Below, in pieces: positions 25,101 through 34,925 of a stretch of 64,000 bases of DNA. How positions within the stretch are numbered: the first letter of the stretch is position 1; every line of letters begins with the position of its first letter. The stretch comes from Pseudoalteromonas spongiae UST010723-006 (lineage in GTDB: Bacteria > Pseudomonadota > Gammaproteobacteria > Enterobacterales > Alteromonadaceae). A model generated the notes under the pieces. That model saw only the letters and a program-made list of their open reading frames with translations, had not been told where the DNA came from and ran no database searches. Both the position numbers and the translations under genes were made by a program. The stretch spans positions 1,103,001-1,167,000 of the forward strand of contig NZ_CP011039.1 in assembly GCF_000238255.3 (NCBI RefSeq), in the 5' to 3' direction.

Positions 25101-27551
25101 TTAAGCAGCTTTTACCTTTTTTACAGAGTGGGCTGCTTTGCCTGCCAGTAAATCTGCAGGGTCAAAATCATCTACATTGATAACTTGTAAACGGCCAACT
25201 TCAGCGGCTTTTAATTGCTCAGCTTCATCACTTGTAATTGCACCGAGTTCAAGTCCCATCTCTGCCACTTTATCAAGGGCAAAGAATGGCAGCTTATCGC
25301 CTTTAGCACGACATACTTTGTCGAAGATAGGTTCAACAGCAAGAATGTCTTTTAGCGTTTGCTCTTGGCGACCAATTAAGTTTAATGGCTCGTTAGTAAC
25401 ATAAATATTATGTGCTAAACGGTCGCGCGTTTCGCTTGGCGTCTGCAGTAAACGTGCTACTTTTTGCTCTAATTCGTCGGTTGGTTTGCGAATTGGACGA
25501 CCCCAAGGGAACAGTACTAGCTTTAAGAAACCACGAAGCGGTGCAAATGGCATGTTGTTGATAAGATCAGCAAGTGCGCGTTGGCAAAGGTATAAGTGGT
25601 CTTGACAGCTCCACTGAACAAGTGCGAAGTCTTCTTTACGGCGACCTTCATCGTTGTAACGCTTAAGTGTTGCTGACACTAGATATAGGTAGCTTAGTAA
25701 GTCACCTAAACGTGCTGAAATACGCTCTTTACGCTTCAGTGAGCCACCAAAAACGGCCATACAAATATCAGACATTAGCGCAAGGGATGCACTGTAACGT
25801 GTTGCAGTACGGTAAAACAATGCTGTTTCATCATCGTATGGTGTTTTAGTAAAGCGTGCGCCTGTTAGGGCAAGCCAAACAGTACGTGCAAAGTTCGAAA
25901 TGGTAAAGCCAATGTGGCCCATAAGTGACTTATCAAACTGCGCAAGTGCTGCTTCTTTGTCTTCAATGTTACATGCTTCGAGCTCAGATAACACAAACGG
26001 ATGACAACGAATCGCGCCTTGACCATAGATAATCATATTACGCGTTAGGATGTTCGCACCTTCTACAGTAATGGCAATTGGCGCACCTTGATAACCACGA
26101 CCTAGGTAGTTATTTGGACCTAAACAAATGCCTTTACCGCCGTGAATATCCATAGCGTGTTTGGTTGAATCACGCATTTGCTCTGTAAGGTGATATTTTA
26201 AAATAGCAGAGATTACTGATGGTTTTTCACCAAGGTCAACTGCACCTGTAGACATAGAAACTGCAGCATCTGAGCTGTAAGCATAACCACCAAGTTTTGC
26301 TAATGGCTCTTCGATACCTTCCATTTTACCAATTGGTAAACGGAACTGACGACGAATACGGCTGTACGCACCACTTGCGATTGCTAGCGCTTTAATACCA
26401 CCTGCTGAGTTTGAAGGTAGTGTAATTGCACGACCAACTGATAAACACTCAACCAGCATACGCCAGCCTTGACCAGCCATTTTTGCGCCACCGATGATGT
26501 AATCAATTGGTACAAATACCTCTTCACCTTGCGTCGGACCATTTTGGAACGGTACATTAAGCGGAAAGTGACGGCGACCAATTTTAACGCCAGGTGTGTT
26601 TGTCGGAATAAGGGCACAAGTGATGCCTAAATCTTCTTTATCACCTAGTAATCCATCAGGGTCACGTAGTTTAAATGCAAGACCAAGCACAGTTGCAACT
26701 GGCGCGAGTGTAATATAACGCTTGTTCCACGTTAGGCGCATACCTAACACTTCTTCACCGTTCCATTCACCTTTACACACAATACCAAAATCAGGGATTG
26801 AGCTCGCGTCAGAACCTGCTTCTGGTGAAGTAAGTGCAAAACATGGAATTTCATCGCCTTTAGCAAGACCTGGTAAGTAGTGGTCTTTTTGTTCTTTAGT
26901 TCCATAGTGTTGTAATAGTTCACCTGGACCTAATGAATTAGGTACACCAACGATAGACGATAATAGCGTTGATTTAGAAGTTAGTTTTTGCAGCACACAC
27001 GATTGTGCAAATGCAGAGAATTCTAGACCGCCATATTGCTTTTTGATGATCATGGCAAAGAATTTATTATCTTTTAGATACTGCCAAACATCTTGCGGTA
27101 AGTCGGTTAGTTCATGGGTTGCTTCCCAGTCATCTAACATGGCGCACACTTCTTCTACGGGGCCATCGATAAATGCCTGTTCTTCGGCAGTTAAACGCGG
27201 AACTGGGTACTGGTGCATTTTTTTCCAGTTTGGGTTACCGCAAAATAGGTCTGCTTCCCACCATGTTGTACCTGCATCAATCGCTGATTTTTCTGTGTCG
27301 CTCATGCTTGGCGTCACTTTTTTAAATGCTTTGAAAATAGGCTCAACAATGTATTGGCGACGGATGCTTGTCACCGACAATGGAATTGCAATTGCTAAGA
27401 AAATTAGCCAGCTGATCATAGCGAAAGCGCCCATAAATGAGCCAATCACCAATACCGCAGCGGCAACGGTTAAATGGGTATGCCAGTTTGCTCTGTGGTA
27501 GCTAGCAATCGCTAAGCAACCAAGCAAGCCGAGTACGAATAAAGCAGTCAT
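25101..27551 (-). CDS. fadE: acyl-CoA dehydrogenase FadE
   Basis: Catalyses the first, FAD-dependent step of fatty-acid beta-oxidation, acyl-CoA to trans-2-enoyl-CoA. The 816-residue length matches the large FadE type (E. coli about 814), not the 380-residue short-chain enzymes. An N-terminal membrane-associated region (about 1-60) is followed by the acyl-CoA dehydrogenase domains, with PGELLQHYG, CFALTSPEAGSDASS, and MDIHGGKGICLGPNNYLGRG. The C-terminal DUF1974 extension of this type is present. AAGGA lies 9 nt before the ATG. A FadR-type palindrome lies immediately upstream. Confidence 0.96.
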   Translation of the reverse strand: MTALFVLGLLGCLAIASYHRANWHTHLTVAAAVLVIGSFMGAFAMISWLIFLAIAIPLSVTSIRRQYIVEPIFKAFKKVTPSMSDTEKSAIDAGTTWWEADLFCGNPNWKKMHQYPVPRLTAEEQAFIDGPVEEVCAMLDDWEATHELTDLPQDVWQYLKDNKFFAMIIKKQYGGLEFSAFAQSCVLQKLTSKSTLLSSIVGVPNSLGPGELLQHYGTKEQKDHYLPGLAKGDEIPCFALTSPEAGSDASSIPDFGIVCKGEWNGEEVLGMRLTWNKRYITLAPVATVLGLAFKLRDPDGLLGDKEDLGITCALIPTNTPGVKIGRRHFPLNVPFQNGPTQGEEVFVPIDYIIGGAKMAGQGWRMLVECLSVGRAITLPSNSAGGIKALAIASGAYSRIRRQFRLPIGKMEGIEEPLAKLGGYAYSSDAAVSMSTGAVDLGEKPSVISAILKYHLTEQMRDSTKHAMDIHGGKGICLGPNNYLGRGYQGAPIAITVEGANILTRNMIIYGQGAIRCHPFVLSELEACNIEDKEAALAQFDKSLMGHIGFTISNFARTVWLALTGARFTKTPYDDETALFYRTATRYSASLALMSDICMAVFGGSLKRKERISARLGDLLSYLYLVSATLKRYNDEGRRKEDFALVQWSCQDHLYLCQRALADLINNMPFAPLRGFLKLVLFPWGRPIRKPTDELEQKVARLLQTPSETRDRLAHNIYVTNEPLNLIGRQEQTLKDILAVEPIFDKVCRAKGDKLPFFALDKVAEMGLELGAITSDEAEQLKAAEVGRLQVINVDDFDPADLLAGKAAHSVKKVKAA

Positions 27552-27567
27552 AGTTATTATCCTTGTA

Positions 27568-27584
27568 AGAGGTCTGACCAGATT
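27568..27584 (-). promoter_or_regulatory. FadR-type operator upstream of fadE
   Basis: Read on the minus strand, the 17-mer AATCTGGTCAGACCTCT closely matches the FadR consensus (core CTGGTCNGACC, with the left half as in known fad operators). It lies 17-33 nt before the fadE start, where it could block transcription. FadR represses fad genes and is released by long-chain acyl-CoA; this is established for gammaproteobacteria. Binding here is inferred from the match. Confidence 0.75.
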
Positions 27585-27768
27585 CTCTTTAAGATTAGCT
27601 TTTCAGTACAAGAGATTCAAGACAAATTATTGGTTTTTTGAGCGTACAAATGTGCACTCAAGCAGTCTATTAATTATAGCTAACCACATGAAATAGCTAT
27701 GGCTTTCATAAAATAATTGTTAGTATTTTGTCAGTAAACTTATCTATTTGTGTTTAAAAGGAATTAAC

Positions 27769-28194
27769 ATGCTTTCGGTCATCCATGACAAGATTAATTC
27801 ATCAGCGTTCATTTCAATTAAATATGCACTTGGCTTATTTATTGGTATCGCAAGTATTTTGCTAATAGTGGCTTTTGTTCTTGGCTATACTGATTTGCCA
27901 TTAGGAAATTATATGCACGCAAATGGTTTGATGTCTTATGCATTTGGTATGTTGTTTGGCGCGGTAATTTCAGCGGCCGCCATTTGGTTTCTCTCAAAAA
28001 TATTAAAAATTAGCGAAGTTTCAGTATTTTGTTTGTTATCTATACCTGCATACTTTGTTCTACTTTCACTGCCAAGAGAAGCGTCAACAGTATTAATTGC
28101 TTTGGTCACGAGTTTGTTTACGTGGGGTGGGTTTTTATTTCTTGATAATAAAGCAATGCTTGAATACCGAGAGCTTGAAGATGAAACGATTTAG
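27769..28194 (+). CDS. small polytopic membrane protein, unknown function
   Basis: A 141-residue protein with four predicted membrane helices, around SIKYALGLFIGIASILLIVA, GLMSYAFGMLFGAVISAAAI, VSVFCLLSIPAYFVLLS and TVLIALVTSLFTWGGFLFL. The ATG at 27769 has AAGGA 6 nt upstream; the frame is open a little further (27748) without support. It overlaps the next gene by 14 nt, so they are probably an operon. The family is not recognised. Confidence 0.65.
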   Translation: MLSVIHDKINSSAFISIKYALGLFIGIASILLIVAFVLGYTDLPLGNYMHANGLMSYAFGMLFGAVISAAAIWFLSKILKISEVSVFCLLSIPAYFVLLSLPREASTVLIALVTSLFTWGGFLFLDNKAMLEYRELEDETI

Positions 28195-28651
28195 TTATTA
28201 TGTATTTACGCTATTAGCAATCGCAATTATTGGGCTGTTTGTTATTAAACTACCAAACGGTGAAACTGTATTTTCTGTAAATGATCTACTGGATTCAGTA
28301 AAGCGTGTTAAAACAATTATTCCAAATGATATTGAATTGCCAAACATCAGCACTACGCAGGAAAAGCAGGTGGATGTGTATATGTGGGTTGATAAAAAAG
28401 GCGTTACACATTATTCAGATATGCCGATAGAAGGCGCTAAGCAAGCCGAACTACCTGAGCTTACGGTGCTACCTGCCGAAAAAGTTGAATGGCCCGAGAC
28501 ACAGTTGCCAGGTAATCAAACGCGCAAAAAAAATGATACCGATAAAAGTTATCTCGAGCGCGTTAGTACACTTAAAACAGATGCAGAGTTTGCAAAAAAG
28601 CAACTTGAAATGCGCGCAAAACAACAACAAAAAGTACTCGATAATCTCTAA
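28181..28651 (+). CDS. DUF4124-domain membrane-anchored protein
   Basis: A 156-residue protein with an N-terminal hydrophobic anchor (about 5-22, YYVFTLLAIAIIGLFVI). The central VYMWVDKKGVTHYSDMP matches the DUF4124 signature (YkWvDekGvvHysd.P), a small beta domain in envelope proteins of unknown role. A glutamine/lysine-rich C-terminal helix follows. The ATG at 28181 lies inside the end of the preceding membrane-protein gene (14-nt overlap). The frame extends upstream to 28097, but that part duplicates coding sequence of its neighbour. Confidence 0.75.
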   Translation: MKRFSYYVFTLLAIAIIGLFVIKLPNGETVFSVNDLLDSVKRVKTIIPNDIELPNISTTQEKQVDVYMWVDKKGVTHYSDMPIEGAKQAELPELTVLPAEKVEWPETQLPGNQTRKKNDTDKSYLERVSTLKTDAEFAKKQLEMRAKQQQKVLDNL

Positions 28652-28726
28652 TAGATAGCCTTTAGATTACTTTAACTCAGTTTAGATTATGGTTAGAATT
28701 AACTAAATTTATTATGGGGTTGTGCA

Positions 28727-29491
28727 ATGTGTGAATTGCTCGGCATGTCAGCGAATGTGCCAACGGATATTTGTTTTAGCTTTTCAGGTTTATTAGAGCG
28801 TGGCGGTAATACAGGGCCGCATAAAGATGGTTGGGGCATTACTTTTTATGAAGGTAAGGGCTGTCGTACTTTTAAAGATTCTGAACCTAGTTGCACGTCT
28901 GAGATTGCCAAATTAGTAAAAGCCTACCCAATTAAAAGTTGTTCGGTAATAAGTCATATTCGTCAGGGCAATCGCGGTCGTGTGTGTCTTGAAAATACGC
29001 ATCCGTTTACGCGGGAGTTATGGGGCAGAGAGATCACTTATGCGCACAACGGACAACTTTCGAATTATCAAGATTTAAAGCCTGACTTTTACAAACCTGT
29101 GGGCAATACTGACAGTGAGTTGGCGTTTTGCTGGATTTTAGATGAAATTCGTAAAAAATACCCGAAGAAGCCAAGTGATATGAAACCGGTTTTTCGTTAT
29201 GCAGCAAAATTAGCAATTCAGTTGCAACAAAAAGGCGTGTTTAACATGCTACTCAGTGATGGTGTATACGTATTAGCGGTGTGCTCGAACAATTTACATT
29301 GGATCACGCGTAAAGCACCGTTTGGCGAAGCGCGTTTAATTGATGCAGATATGATTGTTGATTTTAAAACAGAAACCACACCAAATGACATCGTAACGGT
29401 TATCGCAACCAGGCCACTTACCAATAATGAATCGTGGCACAAAATGAGCGGTGGTGAGTTTGTATTATTTAAGCTAGGCGTGCCAGTATAG
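28727..29491 (+). CDS. yafJ: class II glutamine amidotransferase (YafJ-like)
   Basis: A 254-residue Ntn-type glutaminase domain. After removal of Met, Cys2 of MCELLGMS becomes the N-terminal nucleophile. The family motifs GPHKDGWG, SHIRQGNRG, NTHPF and AHNGQLSNY are present. Alone, such domains release ammonia from glutamine; the acceptor for YafJ-type proteins is not established. It appears monocistronic and ends before a bidirectional terminator. Confidence 0.88.
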   Translation: MCELLGMSANVPTDICFSFSGLLERGGNTGPHKDGWGITFYEGKGCRTFKDSEPSCTSEIAKLVKAYPIKSCSVISHIRQGNRGRVCLENTHPFTRELWGREITYAHNGQLSNYQDLKPDFYKPVGNTDSELAFCWILDEIRKKYPKKPSDMKPVFRYAAKLAIQLQQKGVFNMLLSDGVYVLAVCSNNLHWITRKAPFGEARLIDADMIVDFKTETTPNDIVTVIATRPLTNNESWHKMSGGEFVLFKLGVPV

Positions 29492-29565
29492 TCTCTATTG
29501 ATTCTCATTTTGTCGATGAACACACGTTATTCACTGCGTCGTTTTTTAATCGAAATAAATGAATT

Positions 29566-29594
29566 AAAAAAGCAGCGAATGGTCGCTGCTTTTT
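29566..29594. terminator. bidirectional terminator between yafJ and the DUF3108 gene
   Basis: Stem AAGCAGCGA / TCGCTGCTT with A- and T-runs. It serves the convergent yafJ and purMN-DUF3108 units. Confidence 0.88.
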
Positions 29595-29615
29595 ACAGTA
29601 TTAAATTGATTTAAG

Positions 29616-30368
29616 TTATTTTATTACTTCGTAACTCTTTAGTTGCACATCAAATTGCTCAACGCCTTTTTCACCTTTCCACATGCGTACTAACAGGTAA
29701 TCCATGCTTGGCGCAAACCATGCTAAGGCTTGGCGTTTATCGCTGTTGTAAACGCGTTTAGCTTTGATTGTTTCGACATTACCATAAGGCAGTGTAATGG
29801 TTTCTGTGCCTAATATTTCAAACTTATAGTGGCGAGCTTTCCCCTTTTTATCGACGATAGGGTAATCAAATACTTTTTTCCCTGCCATTAAATCCAAGCG
29901 CATTTTCGCTTGATAAGTCATTAAATCTTGCACGCCAGTTTCCCAGTTAATTTCAAGCGGGTACTTTGAGCGATTCGACATCACTTGCTTTTTGTCGTGA
30001 TTGAAATTTAATGTGTACTTGCGATCTGGGCCCGTTCCGGTACGTTCCATCACGTAGCTTAATGGCTTTATATCACCATTCGCACAATAAAACTCGGCGT
30101 GTTCGGAGCGTTTATCATTGAAAATCATCCATTTGATATCGCTTTTATAACTTAACTCACAGCCTTGCTCAGACACATTTAGGCGGCGAAATGCGCTGCC
30201 ATGACGTTCACCTTGGCGTAGAATATCGTATTCAGCTTGATATGAATGAAGTTGTGTTGGTGTTGCCGAAATAAATGGCGAGAAAAGGGCGCTGGTAAGT
30301 ACCGCACCCATAAGAAATTTAGATTGTAGCGCCTTGCTTTGGAAGAACTTGGCCATCAAGAACTGCAT
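29616..30368 (-). CDS. DUF3108-family exported protein
   Basis: A 250-residue protein with an N-terminal signal-like segment (hydrophobic MGAVLTSALFSPFISA at about 20-35) and a beta-rich body. The body carries YQAEYDILRQGERHGSA near the start and the conserved DLMTYQAKMRLDL and TLPYGNVETIKAKRVY motifs of DUF3108, a periplasmic family of unknown function. It overlaps the purN end by 50 nt if the first ATG is used. Internal ATGs at 30356 and 30311 are alternatives; 30368 has GGA 8 nt upstream. It follows purN in the same operon, an association also seen in related genomes as far as I recall. Confidence 0.78.
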   Translation of the reverse strand: MQFLMAKFFQSKALQSKFLMGAVLTSALFSPFISATPTQLHSYQAEYDILRQGERHGSAFRRLNVSEQGCELSYKSDIKWMIFNDKRSEHAEFYCANGDIKPLSYVMERTGTGPDRKYTLNFNHDKKQVMSNRSKYPLEINWETGVQDLMTYQAKMRLDLMAGKKVFDYPIVDKKGKARHYKFEILGTETITLPYGNVETIKAKRVYNSDKRQALAWFAPSMDYLLVRMWKGEKGVEQFDVQLKSYEVIK

Positions 30369-30957
30369 TATCTGTTTCCATTGTTAGTCGTTTTTCACAG
30401 AACCACTGAACCACCAAAGGATAAATAATGTGCTCTTGTTGGTGAACACGTTGGGCTAACGTTTGCGCTGTATCGTCCGACTCAATAGCAACTTTGGCCT
30501 GCAAAACAACAGGACCGCCGTCTAACTCTTCGGTAACGAAGTGTACGCTAACTCCATGCTCTTTGTCTTTTGCGTCCAATGCTCTTTGGTGGGTATTCAG
30601 ACCCTGGTACTTAGGCAACAAAGACGGATGAATGTTCAACATTCTTCCTAAATAATTTTGCACTAAGCTTGGAGTTAGGATACGCATAAAACCAGCTAAT
30701 ACAACTAGATCTGGACTAAAAGCGTCAATTTTATCCATTAACGCTGCATCATAGTCTTCACGGCTATCAAATGCTTTATGGTCAAGCACAAGCGTTTCGA
30801 TGCCGGCATTTTCAGCGCGGGTAAGGCCATAAGCATCTGGGCGGTTAGAAATAACCGCACAGATTTCACCATTAATTTGACCCGCTTTTACCGCATCAAT
30901 AATGGCTTGAAGATTCGAGCCGCTACCAGAAATTAAAACGACAATTTTGCTAGTCAT
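30319..30957 (-). CDS. purN: phosphoribosylglycinamide formyltransferase
   Basis: Transfers a formyl group from 10-formyl-tetrahydrofolate to GAR in purine synthesis. The 212-residue protein has the N-terminal phosphate loop SGSGSNLQAI, the catalytic NIHPSLLP and SVHFVTEELDGGP, which supplies the catalytic aspartate. Its start overlaps the purM stop by 1 nt, so purM and purN are translationally coupled, as in E. coli. Confidence 0.97.
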   Translation of the reverse strand: MTSKIVVLISGSGSNLQAIIDAVKAGQINGEICAVISNRPDAYGLTRAENAGIETLVLDHKAFDSREDYDAALMDKIDAFSPDLVVLAGFMRILTPSLVQNYLGRMLNIHPSLLPKYQGLNTHQRALDAKDKEHGVSVHFVTEELDGGPVVLQAKVAIESDDTAQTLAQRVHQQEHIIYPLVVQWFCEKRLTMETDNAVLDGQVLPKQGATI

Positions 30958-31997
30958 TAGATAATTTCTACTTGCTCTTCGCCTTGGCTAGCAGCTTGGA
31001 TTTCACCAATGTGCCATGCATCTTCGCCTTGTGCCTTTAAGATTTCTAAGCTTTGCTCAAGTTTATCTGCAGGCACGACTAAAATCATACCAACACCACA
31101 GTTAAACGTACGGTACATTTCGTGTGTTTCAATGTTACCGTTTTCTTGTAACCAGTTGAAAACAGCAGGCCATTGCCAGCTATCACCTTTAACCACTGCT
31201 TTTGCAGACTCAGGTAATACACGTGGAATGTTTTCCCAGAAACCACCGCCTGTGATGTGTGATAGCGCGTGAACGTCAACATCTTTTAGAAGTTCTAAAA
31301 TTGATTTAACGTAAATACGTGTTGGTTCCATTAGGTGTTCGCCTAATGTTTTGCCTTCAAACTCAGCATTTGTATCAGCACCAGACACTTCAAGTACTTT
31401 ACGGATTAATGAATAACCGTTTGAGTGTGGACCGCTTGATGCAAGCGCGATTAGTTGGTCGCCTTCTGCTACTTTAGTGCCGTCGATGATTTTTGATTTC
31501 TCAACAACACCGGTACAGAAACCAGCCATATCGTAGTCGTCACCTTCGTACATGCCAGGCATTTCAGCAGTTTCACCACCGATAAGTGCACAGCCAGAAA
31601 GCTCACAACCTTTACCAATGCCCGTTACTACGTCAGCAGCAACATCAACGTCTAGTTTACCAGTTGCGTAGTAATCTAAGAAAAATAGTGGCTCAGCACC
31701 TTGAACGATTAAATCGTTCACACACATAGCAACTAAGTCGATACCAACGGTATCGTGCTTTTTAAGGTCAATTGCTAAACGTAATTTAGTACCAACACCG
31801 TCGGTACCTGCAACAAGTACTGGTTCTTTGTAGCCAGTTGGTAGTTCACAAAGTGCGCCAAAACCACCAATGCCGCCCATTACTTCTGGACGACGAGTTT
31901 TTTTAACTACGCCTTTGATACGTTCAACTAATGCGTTACCAGCGTCGATATCTACGCCTGCATCTTTATAGCTTAAAGATTGTTTCTGTTCGCTCAC
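30957..31997 (-). CDS. purM: phosphoribosylformylglycinamidine cyclo-ligase
   Basis: ATP-dependent ring closure of FGAM to aminoimidazole ribotide in purine synthesis. The 346-residue protein starts near [20 protein letters not shown]. It carries [23 protein letters not shown] and [16 protein letters not shown], all diagnostic for AIR synthetase. Upstream on the minus strand the leader contains ATGCAACCGTT, which resembles half a PurR site but is too degenerate to call. The purMN pair leads a short operon that includes the DUF3108 gene. Confidence 0.97.
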   Translation of the reverse strand: MSEQKQSLSYKDAGVDIDAGNALVERIKGVVKKTRRPEVMGGIGGFGALCELPTGYKEPVLVAGTDGVGTKLRLAIDLKKHDTVGIDLVAMCVNDLIVQGAEPLFFLDYYATGKLDVDVAADVVTGIGKGCELSGCALIGGETAEMPGMYEGDDYDMAGFCTGVVEKSKIIDGTKVAEGDQLIALASSGPHSNGYSLIRKVLEVSGADTNAEFEGKTLGEHLMEPTRIYVKSILELLKDVDVHALSHITGGGFWENIPRVLPESAKAVVKGDSWQWPAVFNWLQENGNIETHEMYRTFNCGVGMILVVPADKLEQSLEILKAQGEDAWHIGEIQAASQGEEQVEII

Positions 31998-32134
31998 GGA
32001 AATTCCTTAACGGTTGCATGTGGGTTGCATAAAAAATTGCGCGCATTTTACCTGATTTCGTGCGTTGCTACCACATTTATTGCAACTGGATGAGGACATT
32101 TGTCCAAGAAGTTTAAAGAAGTGTAGGGTGTGGT

Positions 32135-32166
32135 TCTCAAGCAAACAAATAATCGCTTGCTTGAGA
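32135..32166. repeat. inverted repeat between purM and cmoB
   Basis: Perfect 10-nt arms TCTCAAGCAA and TTGCTTGAGA with a 12-nt loop, 23 nt past the cmoB stop. No T-run follows on the minus strand. It may still end or stabilise the cmoAB mRNA. Confidence 0.5.
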
Positions 32167-32188
32167 GTAACTTAGAGTGTGAAGACGC

Positions 32189-33157
32189 TTAGGCTTCGGC
32201 AATTAAGATGGCACGAAGCGGAGCAGGGTAGCCCTCGATGGTTTTATTTACATCGTTTGGATCAAGAAAATCCGCCAGTGACTCTGTGGTCATCCAATCG
32301 GTTTTACGCTGTTCTTCAAGTGACGTTTGGTCATTGTCAACCACACGTACATTTTTAAAACCAACGCGCTCTAACCACAAGGTTAATGCAGCGGTGCTAG
32401 GGATGTACCAAACATTACGCATTTTTGCGTAGCGGTCAGTTGGCATTAGTACGGTATTAACGTCCCCTTCAACCACTAAGGTTTCAAGCACTAACTCACC
32501 GCCTGGGCGTAACTGTGCTTTCAGTTGTGATAAGAAATCAATCGGTGAGCGACGGTGATATAACACACCCATCGAAAATACCGTATCAAACGCTTTTAGT
32601 TCAGGTAATTGCTCTACGCCTAACGGTAAAAGATGTACATTTGGGTCTGGATTAAAGTGTTTAATCGCTTGGAATTGGCTTAAAAACAGATCTGATGGGT
32701 CAATACCCACAACAAACTCAGCACCTGCGCCGCGCATACGCCATAAGTGATAACCCGAGCCACAACCAATATCGAGTACAGTGCGTTTAGAAAGATCTGA
32801 AATATGTGGTAATAAACGATCCCATTTCCAATCGCTGCGCCATTCAGTATCAATATGTAAGCCATGAATGGTAAAGGGGCCTTTACGCCAAGGCATCATG
32901 CGCTTTAGCAAATGCTCAAGCTGTTTTGTATGCCCTTCACTTAGCTCCGACGCGTCGCCAAACTCAACTTTATCTTGAATATTAATGTGCTTGGTATTTG
33001 ACTCAGGTAAATTTTTAAGTACTTTTTCCCATTTAGGCCAATCGCCATGTTGCGCTTCGCGTTGCCAGTGGCTGAGCTGCGCTGGCAGTGTTTCTAACCA
33101 ATGACTTAATGGTGATTTTGCAATTGCTGCGTAAAAGTCAGTAAACCAGTTATTCAT
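32189..33157 (-). CDS. cmoB: tRNA U34 carboxymethyltransferase
   Basis: Transfers a carboxymethyl group from carboxy-SAM to 5-hydroxyuridine-34 of tRNA, giving cmo5U for extended wobble decoding. The 322-residue protein has the N-terminal WFTDFYAAI segment, the central [10 protein letters not shown] and the methyltransferase core [16 protein letters not shown]. The segments [14 protein letters not shown] and [13 protein letters not shown] are also characteristic. It lies 11 nt after cmoA, whose product supplies the cofactor. Confidence 0.96.
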   Translation of the reverse strand: MNNWFTDFYAAIAKSPLSHWLETLPAQLSHWQREAQHGDWPKWEKVLKNLPESNTKHINIQDKVEFGDASELSEGHTKQLEHLLKRMMPWRKGPFTIHGLHIDTEWRSDWKWDRLLPHISDLSKRTVLDIGCGSGYHLWRMRGAGAEFVVGIDPSDLFLSQFQAIKHFNPDPNVHLLPLGVEQLPELKAFDTVFSMGVLYHRRSPIDFLSQLKAQLRPGGELVLETLVVEGDVNTVLMPTDRYAKMRNVWYIPSTAALTLWLERVGFKNVRVVDNDQTSLEEQRKTDWMTTESLADFLDPNDVNKTIEGYPAPLRAILIAEA

Positions 33158-33168
33158 TTCTAAACCTA

Positions 33169-33891
33169 TTATTTAATTGCAATCATTGAGCAGAAGTTAA
33201 AACACTGATACCACACTTGGGTATGTTGAAAGCCAATCTCTGATAGGCGCTCAAAATGTGCATTGAGTGTTTCTGGGCGCATTACATTTTCAATTGCGCT
33301 GCGTTTTTGACTTATTTCAAGCTCTGAGTAACCGTTGGCACGTTTAAAATCGTGGTGAAGGTCAATCAGCAAATCATCCACTAAGGTATTTTCACCTTTA
33401 ATTTTTTCACTCAGTAGTAACACACCACCGGGTTTTAAGCCTTGGTAGATTTTTTCTAACAAGGCAAAACGCTGCGGCTGCGGAATAAACTGCAACGTAA
33501 AGTTGAGCGCCACCACAGATGCATTGCTTATTTCAATTTCGTAGATATCGGCTAATTCAACTGTGACAGGCACATCTGAACGGAAGCCCTCAAGGTGAAG
33601 CTTGCAGCGCTCAACCATTGCCGCAGAATTATCAACCGCGATAATTTGGCAGTTTTGTTTATCGATATTACGGCGCATGCTCAGCGTTACCGCGCCAAGC
33701 GAGCTGCCTAAATCATATAAATTGGAATTGTTTTGCGCATATTGTCCCGCAAGCTTGCCCATTGTGCTTACAATGGTTGCGTAGCCAGGCACAGAGCGCT
33801 GGATCATGTCTGGAAATACCTCAACAACGCGTTCATCAAAGGTAAAATCTTTAACCGCTTGTTGGTTTGCGTAAATATTGTCTTTACTCAC
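33169..33891 (-). CDS. cmoA: carboxy-S-adenosylmethionine synthase
   Basis: Makes carboxy-SAM from SAM and prephenate, the donor used by CmoB. The 240-residue protein has the Rossmann SAM loop [14 protein letters not shown], the conserved FTLQFIP, and [11 protein letters not shown] segments typical of CmoA. It is transcribed with cmoB and is divergent from the DUF3334 gene. In E. coli cmoAB also lies near aspS and yecE, as here. Confidence 0.97.
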   Translation of the reverse strand: MSKDNIYANQQAVKDFTFDERVVEVFPDMIQRSVPGYATIVSTMGKLAGQYAQNNSNLYDLGSSLGAVTLSMRRNIDKQNCQIIAVDNSAAMVERCKLHLEGFRSDVPVTVELADIYEIEISNASVVALNFTLQFIPQPQRFALLEKIYQGLKPGGVLLLSEKIKGENTLVDDLLIDLHHDFKRANGYSELEISQKRSAIENVMRPETLNAHFERLSEIGFQHTQVWYQCFNFCSMIAIK

Positions 33892-34074
33892 TTGCGTGAT
33901 CTCTCAAGCTTTTAATCGGCATATTTTACGTTTTTTCTTGTCATTAGTCAGTGCCTTCACACAATCATTAATTAAAATTTTGATGTTTTTAGTAAAATTT
34001 AGTTTTCTCTTTTGTTAATTAGGTGTAGTTTGCTGTCTATACTCAATATAGTTGCAGTTTGAGGCAGAGTAAGA

Positions 34075-34758
34075 ATGAGAAAAAATAATACAATTAGTAC
34101 CGAAGATATTTTAGCGACCTTGTGTAAATCCGTAACCGAAGTGTTGTCGGCGGCAACCAACAATAAAATCGCCTATTCTGCCATGGTGCAGAAAATAACA
34201 CGCACCTGTATGCGCCCCGATATCGGCTGCTTTGTGCTGTTTGACGGTGGCTTTACTGGTCTGGTTGTGAAAAACTTCACCGCGCAAGCTGCGATGGAAA
34301 TTTATGGCGACTATATGCGTAATATGGGCATGCCTGAGAGTGAGATTGCTAAGAGCCACTTATCAGACGACGTATCAAATGTACTTGGTGAACTTATGAA
34401 CCAAGTTGTTGGTGATTTTACCAACAAGGTACGTGAGCAATTACATACATCCATTACGCAGAACCAGCCAAAAATGATGGCAATTAATAAACAAGTTCAA
34501 ATCTCTGTTGATACCACCATGGATAGACCGCAAGCACGCCGCGTCACGTTTACCACAGAAGATCAAAATATCTTTTACCTAGAACTCGCAATGGATAAAA
34601 CCGAGTTTATCAAACTGCATGATTTTGATATTGCTGAAGCCGTTGATCCAGACGATATTATTGCCAACGAAAAAGCAAAGCCAACAAAAAAAGCGGAAGT
34701 AAAATCATCGGCAAACGATGATATTGATGACGACTTTATGGCAGACCTTGGTTTGTAA
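34075..34758 (+). CDS. DUF3334 protein, CheX-like fold
   Basis: A 227-residue cytoplasmic protein of the DUF3334 family found in marine gammaproteobacteria. The central DVSNVLGELMNQVVGDFTNKV resembles the E-x2-N signature of the CheX/CheC/FliY chemotaxis phosphatases, so a role in dephosphorylating a CheY-like protein is possible but unproven. The C-terminus is a lysine-rich linker ending in acidic DDDFMADLGL. The ATG follows an AGAGTAAG ribosome site. It is monocistronic with its own terminator. Confidence 0.75.
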   Translation: MRKNNTISTEDILATLCKSVTEVLSAATNNKIAYSAMVQKITRTCMRPDIGCFVLFDGGFTGLVVKNFTAQAAMEIYGDYMRNMGMPESEIAKSHLSDDVSNVLGELMNQVVGDFTNKVREQLHTSITQNQPKMMAINKQVQISVDTTMDRPQARRVTFTTEDQNIFYLELAMDKTEFIKLHDFDIAEAVDPDDIIANEKAKPTKKAEVKSSANDDIDDDFMADLGL

Positions 34759-34777
34759 AACCTGTTATCAGTTTATT

Positions 34778-34803
34778 AAGGCCTCATTTGTGAGGCCTTT
34801 TTT
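34778..34803 (+). terminator. Rho-independent terminator after the DUF3334 gene
   Basis: Stem AAGGCCTCA / TGAGGCCTT with a 3-4 nt loop and a following T-run, 20 nt past the stop codon. Confidence 0.92.
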
Positions 34804-34925
34804 GTATCTGCAGCTAAATCATTGTTCCTCATAATAAACTTAGTAAACAACTGTTAACAGGTGGTTGTTTATTGGTCATTTCTTTAATATTTTGTACCCA
34901 AAATAGATAAATGTAAAAGTAAGTT

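Noticed and set aside
31998..32060. PurR operator upstream of purM
   Set aside because: The best match, ATGCAACCGTTAAGG, agrees with only one half of the consensus and overlaps the ribosome site; not strong enough to call.
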